From NCBI GenBank assembly GCA_902541825.1, contig CACBRY010000006.1:1-47128 (forward strand): a stretch of DNA of 47,128 nucleotides. Direction: 5' to 3'. The DNA is from an uncultured Pelagibacteraceae bacterium (lineage in GTDB: Bacteria; Pseudomonadota; Alphaproteobacteria; Pelagibacterales; Pelagibacteraceae). A model generated the notes under the pieces. It saw nothing but the letters and a program-made list of their open reading frames with translations. It was not told the DNA's origin and made no database searches. The position numbers and the translations under genes are program-made. Of the stretch, positions 22,021 through 29,671 are shown in pieces (positions within the stretch are counted from its first letter, which is position 1; each line of letters opens with the position of its first letter).

Positions 22021-23015
22021 AAATAAAAATTGGTATTAATGGAATGGGTAGAATTGGAAGAATGATTCTTCGCTCTATTTATGAGAGAAATAAAAAAATA
22101 GAAATTATGCATATTAATAATAGAACAAATTCTGAAACTTGCTCGGCTCTTTTAAAATATGACTCAATTCATGGAAAATTTGAAGCTGATATAAGCTATG
22201 ATGAAAATAATCTTATTGTAAATAAAAACAAAATTTCTTTTGGTCAAGAAACAGATTTAAATAAAATTAATTGGAAAAAATATGATGTTGATTACGTGTT
22301 TGAGTGTACTGGAAAATTTAATTCTAAAGATAAATTGCAACCACATCTTAATAATGGAGCGAAAAAAGTTATTGTCTCAGCTCCATGTAAAAATGCAGAT
22401 AAAACTATTGTCTTTGGAGTAAATGAATCTGAGCTAAAAAAAGAGGATAAAATTGTTTCTGCTGCATCCTGCACAACAAATTGCCTAGCACCAGTCGCTC
22501 ATATTTTAAATGAAAATTTTGGAATAGAAAAAGGTTTTATGACAACCATACATGCATTTACTAGCGATCAAAGAATTTTAGATAATTCACACAAAGACCC
22601 TAGAAGAGCTAGAGCTGCTAGTCAATCAATCGTACCAACTTCTACTGGTGCTTCAAAAGCTATAGGTGAAATAATTCCCTCTCTTAAAGGAAAGTTAGAG
22701 GGTGTAGCAATGAGAGTACCAACCCCAAATGTCTCATTAATTGAACTCGTCTTTTGTACTAAAAAAGATTTGAATATTGAAAAAATAAATTCAGCATTTG
22801 AGAATTTTAGTAAAAAAAATAAAGTTGTTGAAATCACAAAAGAAAAACTTGTTTCAATTGATTTTAATCATAATCCTGCTTCGTCAATTATTGATGCAAG
22901 TTTAACAAATGTGGTTGGTAAAAATATGGGAAAAATCTCAGCGTGGTACGATAATGAATGGGGTTTTTCAAATAGGATGTGTGACATAGCTGAATACCTT
23001 CATAAGATTTCTTAA
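22017..23015 (+). CDS. gap: Glyceraldehyde-3-phosphate dehydrogenase
   Basis: Interconverts glyceraldehyde-3-P and 1,3-bisphosphoglycerate. The Rossmann motif [10 protein letters not shown] is at 6-15. The catalytic cysteine is Cys152 in [12 protein letters not shown], with PTSTGASKA and [12 protein letters not shown] later. The residue after strand 2 that binds the NAD ribose (IND in E. coli GapA) is Asn35 here, followed by Arg36, which is unusual for a strictly NAD-linked enzyme. The 332-residue length is typical. The ATG overlaps the tkt stop by four bases. Confidence 0.95.
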   Translation: MKIKIGINGMGRIGRMILRSIYERNKKIEIMHINNRTNSETCSALLKYDSIHGKFEADISYDENNLIVNKNKISFGQETDLNKINWKKYDVDYVFECTGKFNSKDKLQPHLNNGAKKVIVSAPCKNADKTIVFGVNESELKKEDKIVSAASCTTNCLAPVAHILNENFGIEKGFMTTIHAFTSDQRILDNSHKDPRRARAASQSIVPTSTGASKAIGEIIPSLKGKLEGVAMRVPTPNVSLIELVFCTKKDLNIEKINSAFENFSKKNKVVEITKEKLVSIDFNHNPASSIIDASLTNVVGKNMGKISAWYDNEWGFSNRMCDIAEYLHKIS

Positions 23016-24193
23016 TGAATAGTATAAAAGACCAAAAAAATCTTAGTCAAAAAAAAGTTTTATTAAGATTAGATTTGAATGTCCCATTAAAAAATGGATC
23101 AATTACAGACGAAACAAGAATAAATAAGATTATTCCTATGATAAATTTTTTAATTAAGACACAATCAAAGATTATAATAATTTCTCATGTAGGGCGACCA
23201 AAAGGTAAAGTAATTACAGATCTCTCACTTGAACCAATTTGTGAAAATATTGAAAAAAAAATAAATAGAAAAATAAGATTAGTAAAAGAGGATATTTTTA
23301 AATTAGAAAAAGAAGATTTGTTTGAAAATCCTAACGATCAAATAGTTTTTTTAGAGAATATTAGATTTTATGAAGAGGAGGAACAAAATGACGCTAATTT
23401 CGCAAAACATTTAGCTAAACTTGCTGATTTGTATGTAAACGATGCTTTTTCTTGCTCTCATAGAACACATGCTTCTGTAAGTAAAATTACCGAATTTCTT
23501 CCGTCTTTCGCTGGATTACAGTTAGAAACAGAGATTAGTGCTTTAAAAAAAATTACAACAGAAATCAAAAAACCAATCACTTGTATCATTGGGGGATCAA
23601 AAATTTCAACAAAAATTGGGATAATAAAAAATTTAATATCTAAATTTGATAATATTATCATTGTTGGTGGCATGGCTAATAACATTATTAAATACAAAGG
23701 AAACCAAATAGGTAAATCAATTAAAGAAGAGAATTGCGATCTAATGATAAAAGAAATTTTTGAGACTTCAAAAGGTTATTCTTGTAAAATTATTTTCCCA
23801 GAGGACGTTTTGATTGGAAAAAATTTAGATAGCGAACCTCAAATCAAACAACTAAATAATATCAAAGAAGATGATATTATTTTGGATATTGGCCCTAAAA
23901 CATTAAGTAAGATAAAAAGTATTATTGAAAATAGTGAAACAGTTCTTTGGAATGGACCAGCGGGATATTTTGAAAATCCAAATTTTGCTAATGGCAGTTA
24001 CGATATTGCAAAAGCTATCGCAAATAAAAATAAAAATAATTCAATTTACTCAGTTGTAGGAGGTGGAGATACAATAGCTCTTATCAATAAAATTAAATTA
24101 ATAGAAAATTTTAACTTTGTTTCAACTGCCGGTGGAGCATTTTTAGAATATCTTGAAGGAAAAGAGTTACCTGGTATAAAAGCTTTAAATTAA
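23015..24193 (+). CDS. pgk: Phosphoglycerate kinase
   Basis: Transfers phosphate between 1,3-bisphosphoglycerate and ADP. Visible motifs: LLRLDLNVPLKNG near 17-29, IIISHVGRPKG near 60, ENIRFY, NDAFSCSHRTHAS, the hinge/ATP region LWNGPAGYFE and the C-terminal GGGDTIAL. The 392-residue length is typical. The ATG overlaps the gap stop by one base (TAATG), so gap and pgk are surely co-transcribed. Confidence 0.97.
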   Translation: MNSIKDQKNLSQKKVLLRLDLNVPLKNGSITDETRINKIIPMINFLIKTQSKIIIISHVGRPKGKVITDLSLEPICENIEKKINRKIRLVKEDIFKLEKEDLFENPNDQIVFLENIRFYEEEEQNDANFAKHLAKLADLYVNDAFSCSHRTHASVSKITEFLPSFAGLQLETEISALKKITTEIKKPITCIIGGSKISTKIGIIKNLISKFDNIIIVGGMANNIIKYKGNQIGKSIKEENCDLMIKEIFETSKGYSCKIIFPEDVLIGKNLDSEPQIKQLNNIKEDDIILDIGPKTLSKIKSIIENSETVLWNGPAGYFENPNFANGSYDIAKAIANKNKNNSIYSVVGGGDTIALINKIKLIENFNFVSTAGGAFLEYLEGKELPGIKALN

Positions 24194-24194
24194 T

Positions 24195-25202
24195 ATGTCT
24201 GAATTAAATAACATTGCACTAAAAATACTTAATAATGGAAAGGGTATTCTTGCAGCTGACGAGAGTACTACAACTATGACTAAAAGATTAGAGTCAGTTA
24301 AAGTACAATCAACAGCTGAAAACCGATTATTATTTAGAGAAACATTGTTTAGCGCGTCTGGTATGACTGAATATATTGGAGGAGTAATTTTATACGATGA
24401 AACAATAAAACAAATAACTTCAAAAAAAAATAAAATTCCAGAATTAATTTCTGCTATGGGCAGTGCCCCAGGTATCAAAGTTGATACTGGAGCTAAAGTT
24501 TTAGCTGGTTCACCGGATGAAAAAATTACTGAAGGTTTGGATGGATTAAGAGAAAGATTAAAAGAATATTATAAATTAGGAGCCAAGTTTACAAAATGGC
24601 GAGGTGTTTATAGCATATCAAAAAAATATCCAAGTAAACTCTCAATTCAATCTAATGCACATGCGTTAGCTAGATATTCTGCATTAGTTCAAGAATGTAA
24701 TATGGTTCCAATTGTTGAACCTGAAGTCTTAATGGATGGTGAGCATTCAGCAAAAGAATGTTATGAAAAGACTTCTGAAGTAATAAAAAAATGTTTTGAA
24801 GAATTAATCTTGCATAAAGTTGATTTGAAAGGAATTATATTAAAGCCAAATATGATTTTAGCTGGTAATAAATGTAAAAACAAAATATCAAACGAAGAGG
24901 TTGCAAAGTTAACTCTTAAATGTTTAAAAGACTCTGTTCCATCAGAAGTACCAGGAATAGCATTTTTATCTGGTGGTCAATCAGAAATAGAGGCAACAGA
25001 AAATTTAAATTTGATTAATAAACATAATGATACCAGTTTTATAATGAGTTTCTCTTATGGACGAGCTCTTCAACAGAGTGCGTTAAAATTTTGGTCCCAA
25101 GACACAAAAAATATTGAAGGCACCCAAAAAATTTTTAACCAGAGAGCAAAAATGAATACATTAGCTGCTCAGGGTAAATGGTCTAAAGAACTTGAGAATT
25201 AA
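24195..25202 (+). CDS. Fructose-bisphosphate aldolase, class I
   Basis: Reversible aldol cleavage of fructose-1,6-bisphosphate through a Schiff base, with no metal. Class I motifs: GKGILAADES near 15-24, KFTKWRGVYSI at 131-141, VPIVEPEVLMDGEH, and Schiff-base lysine Lys217 in KGIILKPNMI. LSGGQSEIEAT and SFSYGRALQQSAL follow. The 335-residue length matches animal/plant-type class I rather than the archaeal type. It follows pgk by one base and overlaps thiE by 11 bp. Confidence 0.95.
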   Translation: MSELNNIALKILNNGKGILAADESTTTMTKRLESVKVQSTAENRLLFRETLFSASGMTEYIGGVILYDETIKQITSKKNKIPELISAMGSAPGIKVDTGAKVLAGSPDEKITEGLDGLRERLKEYYKLGAKFTKWRGVYSISKKYPSKLSIQSNAHALARYSALVQECNMVPIVEPEVLMDGEHSAKECYEKTSEVIKKCFEELILHKVDLKGIILKPNMILAGNKCKNKISNEEVAKLTLKCLKDSVPSEVPGIAFLSGGQSEIEATENLNLINKHNDTSFIMSFSYGRALQQSALKFWSQDTKNIEGTQKIFNQRAKMNTLAAQGKWSKELEN

Positions 25203-25806
25203 TAAAAAAAAATTTATTTATCTCATTTCACCGACAAAAATTGATAAGCTATTCTATCAAGATTTAACCAAGGTCCTTCAACAAAAAAAAGTGAGTTTTT
25301 TTCAGTTGAGGCTTAAAAAAGAAACTTTTAAAAAAAAATTGGTCATCGGTAGAAAAATTTTGAAAATTTGTAAAAAATTTAATGTTAAATTTCTAATTAA
25401 TGATGATGTTTTAGTTGCTAAGAAATTAAATGCTGATGGTTGTCATTTGGGTCAAAAAGATATGGATATTATCAAAGCAAGAAAATTAATTGGCAACAAG
25501 ATAATAGGTGTTACATGTCATAACTCTGTAAAATTATCAAAAATTGCTGTAAAAAATAAGGCTGACTACATAGCCTTAGGAGCTTTTAATAATTCAAAAA
25601 CCAAAAAAATAAAATACAAAGCCTCAATTAATTTGCTTAGAAAAGTCAAAAAAATCACAAAAACTCCTGTAGTTGCTATTGGTGGTATTAATTCTAAAAA
25701 TTATAAAAATCTTTTATTGAATAAAGCAAACTTTTTAGCTATTTCAGCCTACATTTGGAATAACAATAAATTGAAACCATTAGAGGCAATTAAGATTTTA
25801 AAATGA
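25192..25806 (+). CDS. thiE: Thiamine-phosphate synthase
   Basis: Joins HMP-PP and thiazole phosphate to make thiamine phosphate. TIM-barrel motifs: FFQLRLK, LINDDVLVAKKLNADGCHLGQKD near 67-90, GVTCHNS, ADYIALGAF and PVVAIGGINSKN. The 204-residue length fits. The start is TTG at 25192, inside the end of fba; no ATG occurs before the conserved core, and the 11-bp overlap implies coupling. It supplies the cofactor for transketolase, three genes upstream. No TPP riboswitch is visible. Confidence 0.9.
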   Translation: MRINKKKFIYLISPTKIDKLFYQDLTKVLQQKKVSFFQLRLKKETFKKKLVIGRKILKICKKFNVKFLINDDVLVAKKLNADGCHLGQKDMDIIKARKLIGNKIIGVTCHNSVKLSKIAVKNKADYIALGAFNNSKTKKIKYKASINLLRKVKKITKTPVVAIGGINSKNYKNLLLNKANFLAISAYIWNNNKLKPLEAIKILK

Positions 25807-26363
25807 AAATAAATGCTGGAGAAATTAGAGTGGGTATGCTGCTAGAACATAAAAATGACTTGTGGCAAGTACTAAAAACTCAACATGTGAAGCCCGGAAA
25901 AGGAGGTGCATTTGCGCAGGTTGAAATGAAAAGTTTAAATAAAAATACTAAATTGAATGAGCGATTTAGATCGAGTGAAACTGTTGAAAAGGCATCATTA
26001 GATGAAATGAATTATAATTATCTTTATGAAGATGAAAATAATTATTTTTTTATGGAACCAAAATCATTTGAGCAAATTGAAGTTAAAAAAAGTTTAATTG
26101 GTGAAAAGGGAAAATTGTTGACTGAAAATTTAGAAGTATCTGTTAGCTTTTATAATGAATTACCTATTTCAGTAGATTTACCAAAACAAGTTGTATGTAA
26201 AATAGAAACTACTGATGCTGCTTTAAAAGGACAAACTGTTTCATCATCTTATAAGCCGGCAACATTAAATAATGGTTTAAATATTCAAGTGCCTCCTTTT
26301 ATTGAAGCTGGAGACGAAGTAATTATAGATACGAGAAATCTTGAATATATTAAGAAAAATTAA
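25803..26363 (+). CDS. efp: Translation elongation factor P
   Basis: Rescues ribosomes stalled on polyproline. 186 residues in three beta-barrel domains. The lysine that is modified in many bacteria is Lys33, in HVKPGKGGAFAQ. The C-terminal signature (LNNGLNIQVPPFIEAGDEVIIDT) is intact. The ATG overlaps the thiE stop (ATGA). No modifying enzyme gene (epmA/epmB or earP) lies in the window; Lys33 rules out the EarP arginine type. Confidence 0.96.
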   Translation: MKINAGEIRVGMLLEHKNDLWQVLKTQHVKPGKGGAFAQVEMKSLNKNTKLNERFRSSETVEKASLDEMNYNYLYEDENNYFFMEPKSFEQIEVKKSLIGEKGKLLTENLEVSVSFYNELPISVDLPKQVVCKIETTDAALKGQTVSSSYKPATLNNGLNIQVPPFIEAGDEVIIDTRNLEYIKKN

Positions 26364-26365
26364 CT

Positions 26366-27109
26366 ATGAATTCTATATCTGCTAATTTGAATATTATGAT
26401 TAAAGCATGTGAAAAAGCATCGAAAATATTGATTAGAGATTTTGGTGAGATTGAAAAGTTGCAAGTAAAAAAGAAAGGACCTTCAGATTTTGTTACTAAT
26501 GCAGATTTGAGAGCTGAAAAAATAATCATAGAAGAATTAAAAAAAGCAAAACCAAATTTTTCAATCTTAAGTGAAGAGGCTGGATTTAAAAAAAATAAAG
26601 ATACAAAGAATATTTGGATTATTGATCCTATAGATGGGACTATAAATTTTTTACATGGCATACCTCATTTTGCTATTTCGATCGGTTTGATATCAAATGA
26701 TGAGATAAAATCTGGTTTAATTTTTGATCCTATTAAAAATGAAATGTTTTATGCGGAAAAAAACAATGGTGCTTATTTTAACAATGAAAGAATTAGAGTT
26801 TCTAAAAAAAATGAATTATCAGAATGTTTGTTTGCAACAGGTGGAAAAAAATATAATTTTTTAAATGAAATTTCCACTAGAAAGTCAGGTTGTGCAGCTT
26901 TAGATTTAGCATATGTTGCTTCAGGAAGATACGATGGATATTGTCAATCTGATCTAAATCTTTGGGATATAGCAGCTGGATTAATTATTATTAAAGAAGC
27001 AGGTGGTATAATTAATGATATTGACCTTAATAATCATAAAAATTTAAAAGTGATTGTATCAAGTCCTAATATTAATGATAAATTCATCAAAAAAATAAGT
27101 AACTTTTAA
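26366..27109 (+). CDS. suhB: Inositol monophosphatase family protein, SuhB type
   Basis: Mg-dependent sugar-phosphate phosphatase fold. Metal-site motifs: SEEAG near 70, [19 protein letters not shown] near 83-101 and the C-terminal [16 protein letters not shown] near 204-219. The 247-residue length is slightly under E. coli SuhB (267). In E. coli SuhB also takes part in rRNA antitermination and ribosome assembly; whether this one does is unknown, though its placement beside efp and rpmE is suggestive. It lies 2 bp after efp. Confidence 0.88.
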   Translation: MNSISANLNIMIKACEKASKILIRDFGEIEKLQVKKKGPSDFVTNADLRAEKIIIEELKKAKPNFSILSEEAGFKKNKDTKNIWIIDPIDGTINFLHGIPHFAISIGLISNDEIKSGLIFDPIKNEMFYAEKNNGAYFNNERIRVSKKNELSECLFATGGKKYNFLNEISTRKSGCAALDLAYVASGRYDGYCQSDLNLWDIAAGLIIIKEAGGIINDIDLNNHKNLKVIVSSPNINDKFIKKISNF

Positions 27110-27137
27110 TTGTTTTAAAAAAAACTTTTGTTATAAG
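27110..27137 (+). promoter_or_regulatory. Candidate promoter for rpmE
   Basis: TTGTTT (27110-27115), a 16-nt spacer and TATAAG (27132-27137) lie in the 35-bp gap after suhB. The predicted start site would fall at about 27143-27145, on the rpmE ATG itself, and no Shine-Dalgarno precedes that ATG. This would make the message leaderless. Chance occurrence is likely enough in AT-rich DNA to keep the call weak. Confidence 0.35.
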
Positions 27138-27144
27138 TCTCCAA

Positions 27145-27369
27145 ATGAAAAAAAAAATTCATCCAAATTATCACTCAATAAAAGTTGAGATGACTGATGG
27201 AACTCAATTTGAAACTAAATCAACTTGGGGGAAAGAAGGTGATTTACTAAAACTAGAGATTGATCCAAAGTCTCATTCTGCATGGACTGGTGGAAAGCAA
27301 AAGTTGATGGATAAGGGAAGAATAAGCAAATTCAATAAAAAATTTCAAAATTTTAAAAGTGAAAAGTAA
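27145..27369 (+). CDS. rpmE: 50S ribosomal protein bL31
   Basis: Large-subunit protein bridging the 50S central protuberance and the 30S head. The 74 residues begin [19 protein letters not shown] and contain [22 protein letters not shown], the C-terminal bL31 signature. The zinc-binding cysteines of the C+ type are absent, so this is the zinc-free form. No Shine-Dalgarno is seen before the ATG. The stop is followed immediately by the next gene. Confidence 0.93.
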   Translation: MKKKIHPNYHSIKVEMTDGTQFETKSTWGKEGDLLKLEIDPKSHSAWTGGKQKLMDKGRISKFNKKFQNFKSEK

Positions 27370-27372
27370 TTG

Positions 27373-27942
27373 ATGTCCAATGCACCATTAATGCCGATGG
27401 CAACAGCTGTTTGGCTAGTAGAAAACACTACTTTAACATTCAAACAAATCGCTGAATTTTGTAAACTGCATGTTGTTGAAGTTCAGGGAATAGCTGATGG
27501 AGAAGTGGCTAAAGGGATTAAAGGATATAATCCTATAATCGCTGGTCAGTTAACTAGAGATGAAATAAATTTATCTGCAGAAGATGAAAATAGACCTTTG
27601 CAAATTCAAAATACTGATGTTGAAATATCTTTTTCCGAAAAAAAAAACAAAAAATACATTCCTTTATCAAAAAGACAAGATAAACCAGATTCTGCTTTAT
27701 GGCTCATTAAACATTATTCTCAATTAAAAGACTCACAAATCGCAAAGTTAATTGGTATGACTAAAAATTCTGTTTCTTCCATCAGAAATAAAAGTTATTG
27801 GAATTTTAATAATTTAAATTCTAAAGATCCTGTGGCTTTGGGTCTTTTTTCTCAAAAAGATTTAATTGAAGCAGATGAAAAAGCTCAAAGACGATTAAAA
27901 AGAGAAAAAAGAGAGAAAGAAAAAGCCTTAAAGAAACAATGA
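27373..27942 (+). CDS. DUF1013 / TrcR-family cell-cycle transcription regulator
   Basis: Alphaproteobacteria-specific DUF1013 protein; family members are annotated as the cell-cycle regulator TrcR. The conserved N-terminal block has PLMPMATAVWLVENTTLTFKQIAEF, followed by GIKGYNPI. A second helix-turn-helix-like block has SALWLIKHYSQLKDSQIAKLIG and TKNSVSSIRNKSYWN, as in DNA-binding proteins. The C-terminal tail is Lys/Arg/Glu-rich. I prefer the ATG at 27373 (189 residues) over the TTG at 27370. It lies 3 bp after rpmE. Exact targets in this lineage are unknown. Confidence 0.85.
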   Translation: MSNAPLMPMATAVWLVENTTLTFKQIAEFCKLHVVEVQGIADGEVAKGIKGYNPIIAGQLTRDEINLSAEDENRPLQIQNTDVEISFSEKKNKKYIPLSKRQDKPDSALWLIKHYSQLKDSQIAKLIGMTKNSVSSIRNKSYWNFNNLNSKDPVALGLFSQKDLIEADEKAQRRLKREKREKEKALKKQ

Positions 27943-27984
27943 GTTTATTAAATAAAACTATTGGACATAAAATTTTAAAAATGT

Positions 27985-28013
27985 TAACTAACCTTTTTTT
28001 TAGGAGGTAGTTA
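27985..28013 (+). promoter_or_regulatory. Shine-Dalgarno of rpsU within a possible masking hairpin
   Basis: AGGAGG (28002-28007, AGGAGGT to 28008) is a near-perfect anti-SD match, the strongest I noticed in this window, 5 nt before the ATT at 28013. It fixes the rpsU start region. The stretch 27985-27994 (T AACTA A CCT) can pair with 28005-28013 (AGG TAGTT A) over nine pairs with one bulged A and a 10-nt loop. That fold would cover half of the Shine-Dalgarno and the first base of the start codon. The pairing is seen; regulation is inferred. Confidence 0.55.
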
Positions 28014-28207
28014 TTAAAATAGAAGTCAAAGATAATAATGTAGAACAAGCACTAAGAGTTTTAAAAAGAAAACTCCAAAGAGATGGGTTTTTTAAAATTA
28101 TAAAGTTAAAAAACACTTACGAAAAACCATCTGAAAAAAAAAAGAGAATTTTACAAGAAAATATTAAAAGAGTAAAAAAACTCAAAAAATTAAGAAATAG
28201 AATTTAA
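28013..28207 (+). CDS. rpsU: 30S ribosomal protein bS21, non-canonical (AUU) start
   Basis: bS21 sits near the 3' end of 16S rRNA and helps mRNA recognition during initiation. Translating from 28013 gives 64 residues. The initial residues after the start are KIEVKDNNVEQALRVLKRKL, then QRDGFF, and a basic C-terminus (KKLKKLRNRI): the full bS21 pattern. The frame contains no ATG, GTG or TTG at all. The upstream in-frame stop is TAG at 28001. The ATT lies 5 nt after AGGAGGT, the best-placed start. The stop is 6 nt before the initiator tRNA. Alternatives: ATA at 28019, or a sequence error changing ATG to ATT. Confidence 0.88.
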   Translation: MKIEVKDNNVEQALRVLKRKLQRDGFFKIIKLKNTYEKPSEKKKRILQENIKRVKKLKKLRNRI

Positions 28208-28213
28208 GTATAT

Positions 28214-28290
<77 letters not shown>

Positions 28291-28333
28291 AAAAATTAAA
28301 TTAACTTTTTTTCTAAATCTTTTATTATTAATT

Positions 28334-29044
28334 GTGAATAATATATCTTTAATAATACCTCTTTACAACGAGGAAAATAGAATAAAAAAAAATCTTATAT
28401 TTATAAAAAATTTTTTAAAAAGAAAAAATGTTGAAATTATTTTTGTTAATGATGGAAGTTATGATAGCTCAGAGAAAATAATTAAAAAATTTATATTTCA
28501 AAATAAAAACAAAAAATTTATCAAATATATATCTTATAAAAAAAATGTAGGTAAAGGGTATGCTATTAAGAAAGGAGTTCTTAATTCAAAAAAAAAATGG
28601 ATTTTAATTTGTGATGTAGATATGTCAGTTATGCCCAATCAAATAGATATATGGTATAAAAAAAAATATATTCTAAAAGAAAATGAAGCTTATTTTGCAT
28701 CCAGAAAACATTCATTATCTAAAATTAACACTTCACTAATCAGAGAATCACTAGGCGTAATTTTCAACTTAATCATTTTTTTACTTTTTGATATTAAAAT
28801 AAAGGATACACAATGTGGCTTTAAGCTATTTAACAAAAATTATGCAAAATCTATATTTCGTAAGATTAATTCTTACAGGTTTTCATTTGATGTTGAGTTA
28901 GTTTTGCTTTTAAAAAAAAAAAATATAAAGATAAGAGAATTACCAGTAAATTGGATACATAAAAGTGGTAGTAAATTAAATATTTTTTACGATATACCGT
29001 TAATGTTATATGACCTTTTAAAGATAAAATTTAAAATCAAATGA
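28334..29044 (+). CDS. Family 2 glycosyltransferase, dolichyl/polyprenyl-phosphate sugar synthase-like
   Basis: GT-A fold enzyme of 236 residues that probably transfers a sugar from a nucleotide donor to polyprenyl phosphate. Motifs: SLIIPLYNEENRI at the N-terminus, IIFVNDGSYDSS near 35-46, KNVGKGYAIKKG, the DxD-like ICDVDMS near 98 and DTQCGFKLFNK near 162. No C-terminal membrane helices are evident, matching the DPM1-type soluble form. The start is GTG (28334). It overlaps the following methyltransferase by four bases. First gene of an island just downstream of tRNA-fMet. Confidence 0.85.
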   Translation: MNNISLIIPLYNEENRIKKNLIFIKNFLKRKNVEIIFVNDGSYDSSEKIIKKFIFQNKNKKFIKYISYKKNVGKGYAIKKGVLNSKKKWILICDVDMSVMPNQIDIWYKKKYILKENEAYFASRKHSLSKINTSLIRESLGVIFNLIIFLLFDIKIKDTQCGFKLFNKNYAKSIFRKINSYRFSFDVELVLLLKKKNIKIRELPVNWIHKSGSKLNIFYDIPLMLYDLLKIKFKIK

Positions 29045-29667
29045 AAAACTTGATATTACAATTTAAATTTTTTTATAGGCTTTACCAGAAAATAATAAGA
29101 AAAAGAAAAAGTGAATATGATTTTATTAAATATATATTTAATCAAACTGGTAAAGTTAATGTTCTGGATCTTTGCTGTGGTGATAGTTATGTATTAAATT
29201 ACGTTGAAAATTACGTTGAAAATTACATTGGTATAGATAATAACCAAAATTATCTTAAAAACTCTGAATTTAAATACCCAAGATTCAAATTTATAAATTC
29301 AAATATTGAAAATCTTAGTAAGATAAAAGAATTAGAAACAACCCATATTGATTTTATATTTCTTAATGGAGCTATTCATCATTTAAATGATGATATTGTA
29401 AATAACTTATTGAATTTTTTGAATAATAAATACCCAAACGCTAAATATCTTACCATTGACCCAATTATTCATAAAAATAAATTTTTAAATAGAATTATGA
29501 TTGATTTTGATAGAGGTAATTTCATTCGTGATATAAGTAAATATAAAACCCTGATGAAAAAATTTAATTCTTTAATAACTGATGATTTTTTTATAATGAG
29601 TTTTAAATTAATATTTCATTATAAAAATATCGATTTAAAAAAAATCTACAGAAATTGGAAGAATTGA
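29041..29667 (+). CDS. Class I SAM-dependent methyltransferase
   Basis: 208 residues. SAM-binding motif I is VLDLCCGDSYVL near 41-52 and the acidic end of strand 2 is IGIDNNQNY. Between them a 12-bp tandem repeat encodes NYVENYVENY. A later block (IDFIFLNGAIHHLND) matches motif post-I of small-molecule methyltransferases. It overlaps the GT2 gene by four bases, so it probably methylates a sugar or lipid-linked product of that pathway. It converges on the next gene, with 4 bp between stops. Substrate unknown. Confidence 0.75.
   Translation: MKNLILQFKFFYRLYQKIIRKRKSEYDFIKYIFNQTGKVNVLDLCCGDSYVLNYVENYVENYIGIDNNQNYLKNSEFKYPRFKFINSNIENLSKIKELETTHIDFIFLNGAIHHLNDDIVNNLLNFLNNKYPNAKYLTIDPIIHKNKFLNRIMIDFDRGNFIRDISKYKTLMKKFNSLITDDFFIMSFKLIFHYKNIDLKKIYRNWKN
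29197..29230 (+). repeat. 12-bp in-frame tandem repeat in the methyltransferase gene
   Basis: The unit AATTACGTTGAA occurs at 29197-29208 and 29209-29220, with a third partial copy at 29221-29230 carrying one change (ACATTG). It encodes NYVE-NYVE-NYI between motif I and the strand-2 acid. Copy number changes would stay in frame. Confidence 0.85.
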
Positions 29668-29671
29668 ACTG

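Noticed and set aside
28291-28333. Tyrosine-recombinase attachment site at the tRNA-fMet 3' end
   Set aside because: No repeat of the tRNA 3' end was seen at the far side of the island and no integrase gene is present.
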